Source: Thermoproteota archaeon
GTDB lineage: Archaea; Thermoproteota; Thermoprotei_A; Sulfolobales; Acidilobaceae
DNA length: 7,523 nt
Reading direction: 5' to 3'
Assembly (NCBI GenBank): GCA_013152575.1
Contig: JAADGB010000018.1
Span: 1 to 7,523 of the forward strand
The position numbers and the translations under genes are program-made. Shown one piece after another: positions 1 to 5,097 of this stretch. Position 1 is the stretch's first letter. Each line of letters opens with the position of its first letter. The notes under the pieces are model-generated. The model worked only from the letters and a program-made list of their open reading frames with translations. It was not told the DNA's origin and searched no databases.

Positions 1-76
1 GCCATTTCCTGTTGAAGCCGCAGAACTTGTCGAGTGACTCTATGAACTCTCTGCCTTCCTTCGTTATATCTGTCAC
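1..76 (-). CDS. N-terminal fragment, probably Cbf5/TruB-family rRNA pseudouridine synthase (partial)
   Basis: An open frame starts at a GTG (74-76) and runs off the window after 25 codons. A GGTGA Shine-Dalgarno site (84-88) lies 7 nt upstream. The visible residues begin MTDITKEGREF and end GFNRKW. No catalytic motif is present in so short a piece. The identification rests mainly on gene order: in many archaea cbf5, the catalytic subunit of the H/ACA ribonucleoprotein that makes pseudouridine in rRNA, follows rpl14e. The basic-aromatic ending of the fragment is compatible with the stretch ahead of the conserved Cbf5 core, but this is weak. The gene has its own TATA-like box and a leader of roughly 45 nt with a hairpin at the ribosome-binding site. 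It could be a different short-N-terminus protein; only sequence beyond the edge would settle it. Confidence 0.5.
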   Translation of the reverse strand, partial: MTDITKEGREFIESLDKFCGFNRKW

Positions 77-85
77 CTATCACTC

Positions 86-103
86 ACCCTTGATGATAAG
101 GGT
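86..103 (-). promoter_or_regulatory. Leader hairpin overlapping the ribosome-binding site of the edge gene
   Basis: On the minus strand ACCCTT and AAGGGT form a perfect 6-bp stem around a 6-nt loop. The 3' arm includes the GGT of the GGTGA Shine-Dalgarno site at 84-88, so the folded form would hide part of the site. The stem and the overlap are seen directly; a regulatory role is inferred. Confidence 0.4.
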
Positions 104-143
104 CTCTCGGATTTCAAATAGGTTTAGGCCAGCATAAAACTGT

Positions 144-151
144 TATTTAAA
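144..151 (-). promoter_or_regulatory. TATA-like box for the gene at the left edge
   Basis: The minus strand reads TTTAAATA in an A/T-rich stretch directly after the rpl14e stop codon, a good match to archaeal TATA boxes. Start of transcription would be expected about 25 bp downstream, near 120-124, giving a leader of about 45 nt. It suggests the edge gene can be transcribed separately from rpl14e. Confidence 0.55.
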
Positions 152-164
152 TTTATGTTAGAAA

Positions 165-452
165 TTATATTGCGGGAGCGGGCTTAACCCTCTCCTGCAT
201 GAACTCGACGAGACCTGCTTTGGTGATAGCCTCTAATACCTCCTGGTCACTGGCTCCCTTGCTTATCTCAATCTTCTTGTCGAGAGGCTCTATATGGTCT
301 ACGTTGGCCCTTCTCCTCCTAACGCCTGTCAGCTGCTTGGGTCCCGTTATCAACACGAAGTTCTCATCTATGATGTCTACTATCACGCACTTCCTACCGG
401 CTTCCCTTCCGTATAGCTTGACGCAGATCCTTCCTACCTCGATTGCAGGCAC
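165..452 (-). CDS. rpl14e: 50S ribosomal protein L14e
   Basis: A 95-residue protein of the archaeal/eukaryotic large-subunit family L14e, an RNA-binding protein with an SH3-like (KOW-type) fold. Family hallmarks are the opening PAIEVGRICVK (2-12), GREAGRKCVIVDIID (15-29), FVLITGPK (32-39), the basic run VRRRRAN (44-50) and the C-terminal half DKKIEISKGASD (58-69). The GTG start at 450-452 is preferred because it places PAIEVGRI at the N-terminus as in relatives, gives the usual length of about 95, and has a GGGGTGG Shine-Dalgarno site 6 nt upstream. An ATG at 525-527 would add 25 residues foreign to the family and overlap cmk. The gene lies 52 bp after cmk and has a candidate TATA box in that gap. 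Confidence 0.95.
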   Translation of the reverse strand: MPAIEVGRICVKLYGREAGRKCVIVDIIDENFVLITGPKQLTGVRRRRANVDHIEPLDKKIEISKGASDQEVLEAITKAGLVEFMQERVKPAPAI

Positions 453-492
453 TAGCTTCCACCCCAATATCCAGTGAGGCAGAGTGTTGAGG

Positions 493-501
493 ATATTAAA
501 A
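493..501 (-). promoter_or_regulatory. Candidate TATA box for rpl14e
   Basis: The minus strand reads TTTTAATAT in the 52-bp gap between cmk and rpl14e. A start about 25 bp downstream would fall near 470, leaving a leader of about 20 nt that still contains the GGGGTGG site. rpl14e could therefore have its own promoter besides read-through from cmk. The match is moderate and the gap is short, so chance is possible. Confidence 0.4.
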
Positions 502-504
502 GAA

Positions 505-1110
505 CTACTGTGGACTTTCAAACTCATAGCCTAAAGCACGCAGTTTAGACTCAACGTAACCCTTAATCACCCGGTAGGTGTCTTCAACGCCAAGCACGCT
601 GTTATCTATGACCAGGTCGAAGGCGGCGCATAGCGACGTGTCATAGCCATAGTATTCTCTGAATCTATTCCATTGACTAAACTCTCTGGCCCCTGTCTCC
701 GCGAGGACTTCCTCGATAGGTCTACCCTCCCTACCTGCGATCCTCTCTACACGAGTCGGGAAACCAGCCTGTACGAGTATCCTGACATCTGCGACATTGG
801 CTAGAACCCATCCAGCAAGATGGCTATCTATAACTACTCCTCCCGCCGCTGACCTCCTCAGCGTTGTCTCATCTATTCTGAGGTCGATTGATGGATCCTC
901 CTCGGCCAGCCTACTGAGTTCCTCGAGAGTCAGCCCTTTTTCACGAGCTATCGATCGGAAGATATCGCCAGTGGTGAGGTAGTCCAGGCAAAAATCACGT
1001 GCAAGCCTCTTGGCATATGTGGATTTACCGGACCCGGGTGGGCCAGATACCACTATTACTGGCCGCCTATTATCGCTTCTCTGAGGAGCTCTGCAAGACA
1101 CGTTGGACAA
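505..1110 (-). CDS. cmk: Cytidylate (CMP/dCMP) kinase, archaeal type
   Basis: Cytosolic P-loop kinase that transfers phosphate from ATP to CMP/dCMP in pyrimidine nucleotide synthesis. Seen in order (numbered from the 201-residue reading): nucleotide-binding strand PVIVVSG (17-23), P-loop GPPGSGKST (23-31), the NMP-site stretch TTGDIFRSIAREKGL (46-60), EEDPSIDLRID (70-80), GVVIDSHLAGWV (91-102), the lid region REGRPIEE (127-134), and YYGYD (153-157). The core matches archaeal Cmk, usually about 180-190 residues. The start is uncertain. A TTG at 1108-1110 has a GGTGG site 6 nt upstream but overlaps rpl34e by 55 nt; a GTG at 1099-1101 is also possible. A GTG at 1051-1053 directly after the rpl34e stop would delete most of the first beta-strand, so it is disfavoured. 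The longer reading carries an unusual polar tail of about 16 residues. Confidence 0.9.
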   Translation of the reverse strand: MSNVSCRAPQRSDNRRPVIVVSGPPGSGKSTYAKRLARDFCLDYLTTGDIFRSIAREKGLTLEELSRLAEEDPSIDLRIDETTLRRSAAGGVVIDSHLAGWVLANVADVRILVQAGFPTRVERIAGREGRPIEEVLAETGAREFSQWNRFREYYGYDTSLCAAFDLVIDNSVLGVEDTYRVIKGYVESKLRALGYEFESPQ

Positions 1111-1328
1111 AGTACACCACCATATGGTCTCTCCGGCCTCTTCGACGTCTTACTCATGTTCCTCAGCACGTAAGGCCTATACCTTGGCACTCCAGCCAGG
1201 GGTCTACCACACCTTGCGCAGCGCGCTGGCCCTGGCTTCCTCTTCTCGTACCTCGTCACTGTCCTACCGCCGGGAGTCCTCCTCTTGACCCTCCTGAGGC
1301 TCCTGCTCCTCAGGGCAGGCCTGACCAT
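1056..1328 (-). CDS. rpl34e: 50S ribosomal protein L34e (zinc ribbon)
   Basis: A 90-residue, strongly basic large-subunit protein found in archaea and eukaryotes. The N-terminus MVRPALRSRSLRR is the family signature, followed by a T-P-G-G-R-T-V turn and YEKRKP. Two CxxC pairs, Cys37/Cys40 (CARC) and Cys74/Cys77 (CPTC), form a four-cysteine zinc site. The segment KRPERPYGGVLC (63-74) is also characteristic. The ATG at 1326-1328 is chosen because relatives begin at this point; a GTG 12 nt upstream (1338-1340) would add only four residues. It lies 39 bp after the DUF106 gene with no convincing promoter between them, so it is probably co-transcribed. Its 3' end probably overlaps the start of cmk. 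Confidence 0.95.
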   Translation of the reverse strand: MVRPALRSRSLRRVKRRTPGGRTVTRYEKRKPGPARCARCGRPLAGVPRYRPYVLRNMSKTSKRPERPYGGVLCPTCLAELLREAIIGGQ

Positions 1329-1367
1329 GGCTCCCAGCACCCGTTTGAGGATAACAAGCAGACGGCG

Positions 1368-1799
1368 CTATAAGAAGGTATCGCGTAGGGATAGGAACAC
1401 TACCACGTAGACTAGGAAGTATAGTATCGCTGACATAATGTAGTATCCTCCCTCGGCCGCCACTGTCAGCGGGGGTAGACTGTAGGGTGCTGGCAGTGCT
1501 GGAACGTATACGAAGACAAGGATGCTTCCAAGCATATAGGATATGAGTAGCAGGGTCATCTTCACAATAATACTCCTTGTTATAGTCCTCTTAGCCCTCT
1601 TATACTCAGCCTCCATCGCTTTAAGCTTCTTCCGAGCCCTCTTACTAGTACCCATCTGGCTCTTCATCAACCGATACTCGGCCATTTTATCAATGGCTCT
1701 CTTGACCTGTTCATAGGGATAAATACTTCTGTAGATTGAAGCCGCAGATAACGATAACATGAGGGGAATGATAATGACGATTAAAGGATAGGGGTCCAA
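1368..1799 (-). CDS. DUF106 membrane protein, Oxa1-superfamily insertase (EMC3/TMCO1/Get1-like)
   Basis: A 143-residue inner-membrane protein. A first transmembrane helix (about 5-23) is followed by a very basic, alpha-helical cytosolic segment (about 27-75, with clusters such as KRARKKLK and EYKRAKR), then two further helices (about 77-99 and 119-139). This three-helix plan with a charged coiled-coil-like hairpin after helix 1 is that of archaeal DUF106, which structural work has linked to YidC, Oxa1, EMC3, TMCO1 and Get1; the basic hairpin is thought to touch the ribosome. The start is TTG at 1797-1799 with GGGGTG 5 nt upstream. The gene lies 11 bp after adkA, two genes from secY, which supports a role in membrane-protein insertion. 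The biochemical role in this organism is inferred. Confidence 0.88.
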   Translation of the reverse strand: MDPYPLIVIIIPLMLSLSAASIYRSIYPYEQVKRAIDKMAEYRLMKSQMGTSKRARKKLKAMEAEYKRAKRTITRSIIVKMTLLLISYMLGSILVFVYVPALPAPYSLPPLTVAAEGGYYIMSAILYFLVYVVVFLSLRDTFL

Positions 1800-1810
1800 A
1801 ACAACACCCC

Positions 1811-2419
1811 TTAGAGATTCTCGATATAGCTCATGAGCTCCCTCGCAGCCTCCTCGGCAGCCCCCTCCTTGTTCTGGACAATAGCAACGGTTGACGCATA
1901 GAAGACCGCGCTGGCGAAGCTGGCCGCCCTTGCATACTCCATGAGCCTTCTAACTCCCTCCGCTCCGCCGAAGTCTGCCCTATACCTCGTCTTATCCCTC
2001 GCCTGCCTCGCAGCTATCACCTCTGGCTCAGCCTCTATCACCGCTATCATGTCGGGCTTCAACTGGTCTATGACGTGTTTTGGTAGGCCAGGCCAGTAGC
2101 CTGCAACCGTCCTCACTAGCGCGTGTGTATCTATTATGAGGAAGCCGTCGTCACCTAGCTTTAGCTTGGCGTACTCGATGATTGCCTTCGCAGCGAGCTC
2201 CTGTAGCTCCAACTGTTTCCTCAGTGGCAGAGTTCTGATCTTGTCTCTATCCTCGATGATCCCCTCTTTGACAGCATAGTTCAGCATGAAGGAGCCGAAG
2301 TTTACTACTTCCACCTTGACCTGTTTCTCCTCTGCGATCTTCTTTAGGTGATTTATGACAGTGGTCTTCCCTACGCCGGGGACCCCGGTGACTATTACGA
2401 CTTTGAAGGGATGCCTCAT
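1811..2419 (-). CDS. adkA: Adenylate kinase, archaeal AdkA type
   Basis: A 202-residue cytosolic kinase catalysing ATP + AMP = 2 ADP. Archaeal AdkA features appear in order: P-loop TGVPGVGKTT (11-20), NFGSFMLNYA (40-49), RTLPLRKQLELQ (62-73), the IIDTHALVRTVAGYWPGLP stretch (95-113), AVIEAEPEVIAARQARDKTRYRAD (with its arginine-rich ATP site, about 126-149), and ARAASFASAVFYAST near 163-177. These match the crenarchaeal trimeric AdkA rather than the bacterial enzyme with a large lid. The ATG at 2417-2419 is one of only two clear ATG starts here. Its Shine-Dalgarno site GGGTGAT overlaps the TGA stop of secY, with a gap of 6 bp, so translation is probably coupled. Adjacency to secY is widely conserved. 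Confidence 0.95.
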   Translation of the reverse strand: MRHPFKVVIVTGVPGVGKTTVINHLKKIAEEKQVKVEVVNFGSFMLNYAVKEGIIEDRDKIRTLPLRKQLELQELAAKAIIEYAKLKLGDDGFLIIDTHALVRTVAGYWPGLPKHVIDQLKPDMIAVIEAEPEVIAARQARDKTRYRADFGGAEGVRRLMEYARAASFASAVFYASTVAIVQNKEGAAEEAARELMSYIENL

Positions 2420-2425
2420 TTCCCA

Positions 2426-3793
2426 TCACCCTTCTCCTAAGATCTTCCTCAGTAGCGGGTACGTCTCTAGGGCTCTCTCGTATGAGATCATCATGTAGTA
2501 CTGGTTTATAATACCGACAGCGAGTAGTATACCCGTTCCTGTACCATAGGCGCCGAAGATGTCTGCTACTATCGCGATTGCTGCAACGATTAGGCTTGAG
2601 AGCAGGGTTAGCGGGTAGATATACTTGGCTAGTATGCCCTCAAGGATCTTCGGGTTCCTCCTCATTCCCGGCACTTCCATGCCGCTCTTTACGAGCTTCT
2701 CAGCTTGGTCGGTCGGGTTTAGACCTGCCAGCTCTACCCACATGTACCCGAAGGCTACCGACATGATGGTCCATGATATTGTGAACGTGAGCGTCCTCAT
2801 GGGATCACTGAGTGCGGGTATAATGCCTCGTGGGGGTGTTACGTAGTACACGAGCTGTTCATAGTATCTGGCAATCGTGCTCTCTGGTCCAGCTATGTTT
2901 TGAATAATCCCGTTGAAGAGCTGTAAGTCGGCTACTAAGATACCGACTAGGAGGATTGGAATGTTAGTTACGTACATAAACTGCAGGGGTACTCTAGTCC
3001 TTATACCTCTTAATCTCGCAGATGTGACTGGTATCTCGACTCTCATCGCCTGGACATAGACTAGGAATAATATTATTGCAACGGTTGCGAAAAGGCCTGT
3101 TAGATCAGGGTAGCCATTCGGCCTTGCAATTAGGAGTAGGTTCCTCTCTTGTAGGACCGCTGGTATGAAGCCATACGTTTCTGCAATCTGCGGAACATAT
3201 CCCAGCAGGCTCCAGAATATCTGGTATGCCACCCCTGCTAGGATGAAGAGGCTTATTGCGCTACCTATACCCCACCCTTTCTGCAACATCTCGTCGAAAA
3301 GTTGTACTAGAAACGCTGCAAACGCCAATTGCGCTATAACAATTATCTTTATCGACCAGGAAGGAGTTATACCCGTTCCCTGCCAATACTTGTTACCTAT
3401 AACATACATCGTAGCCTCGAAAACGGCGAAGAATATTGCGAGGCTCTTCTGGGCAGCAGTGAACTTCTTCCTGGACTCGGGATCGTTTAAGTCTATGTCG
3501 ATTAACTTAGCTCCAACCAGGACCTGTAGGATGAGGCCTGCCGTTACAATAGGGCCTATGCCGAGCTCCATCAGGCTACCTGCGCTGCTCGCGAAGATAA
3601 TCCTCTGGAGCGAGACGGTGGTCTCCGTGGCTTGAGCTGGTATACCATATAGGGGAATATTCGACATCACGAGGTATAGTACGAGTATTATGCCTGTCCA
3701 GGCGAGCCTCCTGTAAAGGCTTGGCCGAGGCACGGGCTTTTCTACTGTAGGGAATCTGTCTGCAACCGCCGCCAGGAAATCTAACACACCCAC
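2426..3793 (-). CDS. secY: Preprotein translocase subunit SecY
   Basis: The 455-residue pore subunit of the Sec channel, partner of SecE and Sec-beta, that moves unfolded proteins across the membrane or releases helices into it. Ten hydrophobic segments fit the family. Visible landmarks: the N-terminal stretch PTVEKPVPRPSLYRRLAWTG (15-34), the plug-containing region after helix 1 (about 62-98, including ELGIGPIVTAGLILQ at 76-90), the fourth cytosolic loop with RVEIPVTSARLRGIRTRVPL (251-270) leading to the conserved FMYVTNIPILL (272-282), and the fifth cytosolic loop NPTDQAEKLVKSGMEVPGMR (359-378), which contacts the ribosome. The GTG start at 3791-3793 has GGTGA 6 nt upstream. It opens the minus-strand cluster and has its own promoter; no ribosomal protein gene precedes it. 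Confidence 0.96.
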   Translation of the reverse strand: MGVLDFLAAVADRFPTVEKPVPRPSLYRRLAWTGIILVLYLVMSNIPLYGIPAQATETTVSLQRIIFASSAGSLMELGIGPIVTAGLILQVLVGAKLIDIDLNDPESRKKFTAAQKSLAIFFAVFEATMYVIGNKYWQGTGITPSWSIKIIVIAQLAFAAFLVQLFDEMLQKGWGIGSAISLFILAGVAYQIFWSLLGYVPQIAETYGFIPAVLQERNLLLIARPNGYPDLTGLFATVAIILFLVYVQAMRVEIPVTSARLRGIRTRVPLQFMYVTNIPILLVGILVADLQLFNGIIQNIAGPESTIARYYEQLVYYVTPPRGIIPALSDPMRTLTFTISWTIMSVAFGYMWVELAGLNPTDQAEKLVKSGMEVPGMRRNPKILEGILAKYIYPLTLLSSLIVAAIAIVADIFGAYGTGTGILLAVGIINQYYMMISYERALETYPLLRKILGEG

Positions 3794-3863
3794 ACTGCTT
3801 CACCGTAACGCTGGCAACACCCCAAATCTACCGACTACCATAATTGGGGCAATAGTCTACGGG

Positions 3864-3870
3864 TTAAAAA
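3864..3870 (-). promoter_or_regulatory. TATA-like box of the secY cluster
   Basis: The minus strand reads CTACTTTTTAACCC, with TTTTTAA as the likely TATA core. Transcription would start near 3840-3845, giving a leader of about 50 nt to the secY GTG. It is the only strong A/T-rich element between secY and the inverted repeat at 3879-3891. Confidence 0.55.
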
Positions 3871-3878
3871 GTAGGCAA

Positions 3879-3891
3879 TGAGGGTCCCTCA
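3879..3891. repeat. Perfect 13-bp inverted repeat upstream of the secY TATA box
   Basis: TGAGGG and CCCTCA flank a single T. The site lies 8 bp upstream of the secY TATA core, about 45 bp before the expected start, and about 37 bp upstream of the tRNA TATA-like box on the other strand. The symmetry is exact. An operator for a dimeric regulator is an inference; with so short a repeat, chance cannot be excluded. Confidence 0.4.
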
Positions 3892-3927
3892 ACTGCTAAA
3901 GCTTAAGTCCCCATCCGTATAAGCACC

Positions 3928-3935
3928 ATTAATAA
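3928..3935 (+). promoter_or_regulatory. Candidate TATA box for tRNA-Leu and the genes behind it
   Basis: ATTAATAA lies about 37 bp upstream of the mature tRNA 5' end. A start about 25 bp downstream would fall near 3957-3960, leaving a 5' leader of about 10 nt for RNase P to remove. A weaker TATA-like string (GTATAAG, 3918-3924) is an alternative. Since only 21 bp separate the tRNA from the next gene, this promoter may also serve that gene. Confidence 0.45.
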
Positions 3936-3968
3936 CCCGGGGACAGTATAGAGGTTCGATAATGGGGT

Positions 3969-4056
3969 GCGGGGGTGCCCGAGCCTGGCCAAAGGGGTCG
4001 GGCTGAGGACCCGATGGCGTAGGCCTGCGTGGGTTCAAATCCCACCCCCCGCACCA
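3969..4056 (+). tRNA. tRNA-Leu (anticodon GAG), CCA encoded, no intron
   Basis: A class II tRNA folds cleanly. The acceptor stem GCGGGGG (3969-3975) pairs with CCCCCGC (4046-4052); the D stem is CCC/GGG (3978-3980 with 3994-3996); the anticodon stem TCGGG/CCCGA (3998-4002, 4010-4014) encloses the loop CTGAGGA with anticodon GAG at 4005-4007. A 14-nt variable arm (4015-4028) with a GGC/GCC pairing marks the leucine class. The T arm is GTGGG-TTCAAAT-CCCAC (4029-4045). The discriminator base is A (4053), the leucine identity base, followed by a genomic CCA (4054-4056). The anticodon reads CUC and CUU. No intron interrupts the anticodon loop, although many crenarchaeal tRNAs have one. Confidence 0.97.
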
Positions 4057-4077
4057 TGTAATCCTTGGAGCTGAAGC

Positions 4078-4917
4078 GTGTTGCAGAAGAAGAACACGGT
4101 AATAAGCATAATAGTTATCGCGGCAATAATAGCCGGAGTAGCTCTATACATGTTCGCAGGCCAAAACGAGACAAACACGACAACACCGACGGAGACGACG
4201 ACTACAACCACTCAGCCAGAGAAGATAACAATAGACCAGTTGAAGAAGAAGGTTCTCATCTACGACTCACTATACCGCGAGTTCCCACACGACCAGCTCC
4301 TAGACTATATCGTGCAGGAATTCGAGAACGCAGGATTCCAGGTAGACGTATACAGGGGGAGAAACGCGACTCTAGACCCATTAGTGGCTATGGGAGAATA
4401 TGGTATAGTCATACTGAGAGCCCACGGCGCTTACAATAACGATGAGAATAGTGGCAAGCCCCTTGGAACATACATTTACACAGGCCTCTACCTAATCGAG
4501 GCACAAGCCCTCTACGGAGTAAACACCATAAACAAGGGCCTAGACGATGGCCTTTATGCGCCAGCAGTCATCCCCCGTGAAGGGGTCCCCGTAAGCCAGC
4601 TACCCAAATACCTCTCCGTGAGCCCCAAGTTCTTCAAGACCATGACAACATCGCTGAATAACACGATAGTCTTCTACACAGGATGCTTCGGCATGAACGA
4701 TGATAGACTTGCAAACGTCCTCATCTCCAAAGGCGCATACATGTACATTGGCTGGGATGGAAACGTTACATGGGTCTTCTCAGACCAGTTCCTAAAACAG
4801 TGGGTGGACGCCTTAATCCAGTATAGGGACCCCGTGCAGGCCCTCGCCGCAGTTAATAGCACGCTCGGCGCCGATCCAGACACGGGGGCGGTTGTAAAGT
4901 ACAAGGTGAGGGGATAG
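4078..4917 (+). CDS. Secreted or membrane-anchored protein with clan CD cysteine peptidase-like (CHAT/caspase-fold) domain
   Basis: A 279-residue protein of no family I can name with certainty. A short basic start (QKKN) and one hydrophobic helix (about 8-27) act as signal peptide or anchor. A threonine-rich linker (about 30-48) follows, typical of archaeal surface proteins; six N-x-S/T sequons are present (N30, N33, N96, N194, N229, N260). The soluble domain alternates strands and helices: VLIYDSLYREF, a helix, QVDVYRG, then GIVILRAHG (His116-Gly117) and later NTIVFYTGCFG (Cys203). After the Cys come a DDRLANVLISKGAYMYIGW helix-strand and an FLKQWVDAL helix. Hydrophobic-strand-His-Gly and hydrophobic-strand-Gly-Cys is the clan CD pattern, and the segment after Cys resembles CHAT/C25-like domains. 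Catalysis and substrate are inferred. The GTG start has GGAG 7 nt upstream and lies 21 bp after tRNA-Leu. Confidence 0.85.
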   Translation: MLQKKNTVISIIVIAAIIAGVALYMFAGQNETNTTTPTETTTTTTQPEKITIDQLKKKVLIYDSLYREFPHDQLLDYIVQEFENAGFQVDVYRGRNATLDPLVAMGEYGIVILRAHGAYNNDENSGKPLGTYIYTGLYLIEAQALYGVNTINKGLDDGLYAPAVIPREGVPVSQLPKYLSVSPKFFKTMTTSLNNTIVFYTGCFGMNDDRLANVLISKGAYMYIGWDGNVTWVFSDQFLKQWVDALIQYRDPVQALAAVNSTLGADPDTGAVVKYKVRG

Positions 4918-4920
4918 CCA

Positions 4921-5097
4921 TTGCCGGGGAACCTGAGGGTCTATCTTGTCGGCCTCCTACTACTGATATTCTCGCTAGCCGTATTCATAACATCGATCTA
5001 CCTCGCGGTCAACGGGTATATTGTAGCGAGCCTTGTAGGCGCAGCAATAGGCTCTGTTACCCTCATCGTGGGAGCAGACCTTGTTAGGGAGTCGTAG
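4921..5097 (+). CDS. Small two-helix membrane protein, function unknown
   Basis: A 58-residue open frame starts at TTG (4921-4923), one codon after the stop of the peptidase-like gene and in the same frame. GGTGAG (4905-4910), inside the end of that gene, is 10 nt upstream and serves as a possible ribosome-binding site. The protein is almost entirely hydrophobic: helix 1 about residues 7-30, a short NGY turn at 31-33, helix 2 about 33-52, and a polar tail GADLVRES. I recognise no family. Position suggests it is co-expressed with the upstream protein and could anchor or partner it. Its last 14 bp overlap the end of the convergent membrane protein gene. TTG is the only usable start before helix 1. 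The gene is small, so it could be missed or doubted; the clean membrane topology argues that it is real. Confidence 0.65.
   Translation: MPGNLRVYLVGLLLLIFSLAVFITSIYLAVNGYIVASLVGAAIGSVTLIVGADLVRES

Noticed and set aside
90..98. TGATGA string on the plus strand as box C of a C/D-box guide RNA
   Set aside because: No CTGA box D follows within the expected distance; the string is explained as the loop of the hairpin before the edge gene.
450..527. Longer L14e reading from the ATG at 525-527
   Set aside because: It adds 25 residues with no match to the family, overlaps cmk, and lacks a good ribosome-binding site; the GTG at 450-452 fits family start, length and Shine-Dalgarno spacing.
3165..3635. 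156-codon plus-strand open frame
   Set aside because: It lies wholly antisense to secY, mirrors its codon pattern, and has no recognisable domain or promoter.
4065..4439. 124-codon plus-strand open frame
   Set aside because: It is the shifted frame of the peptidase-like gene, full of polar low-complexity residues, and begins in that gene's ribosome-binding region.
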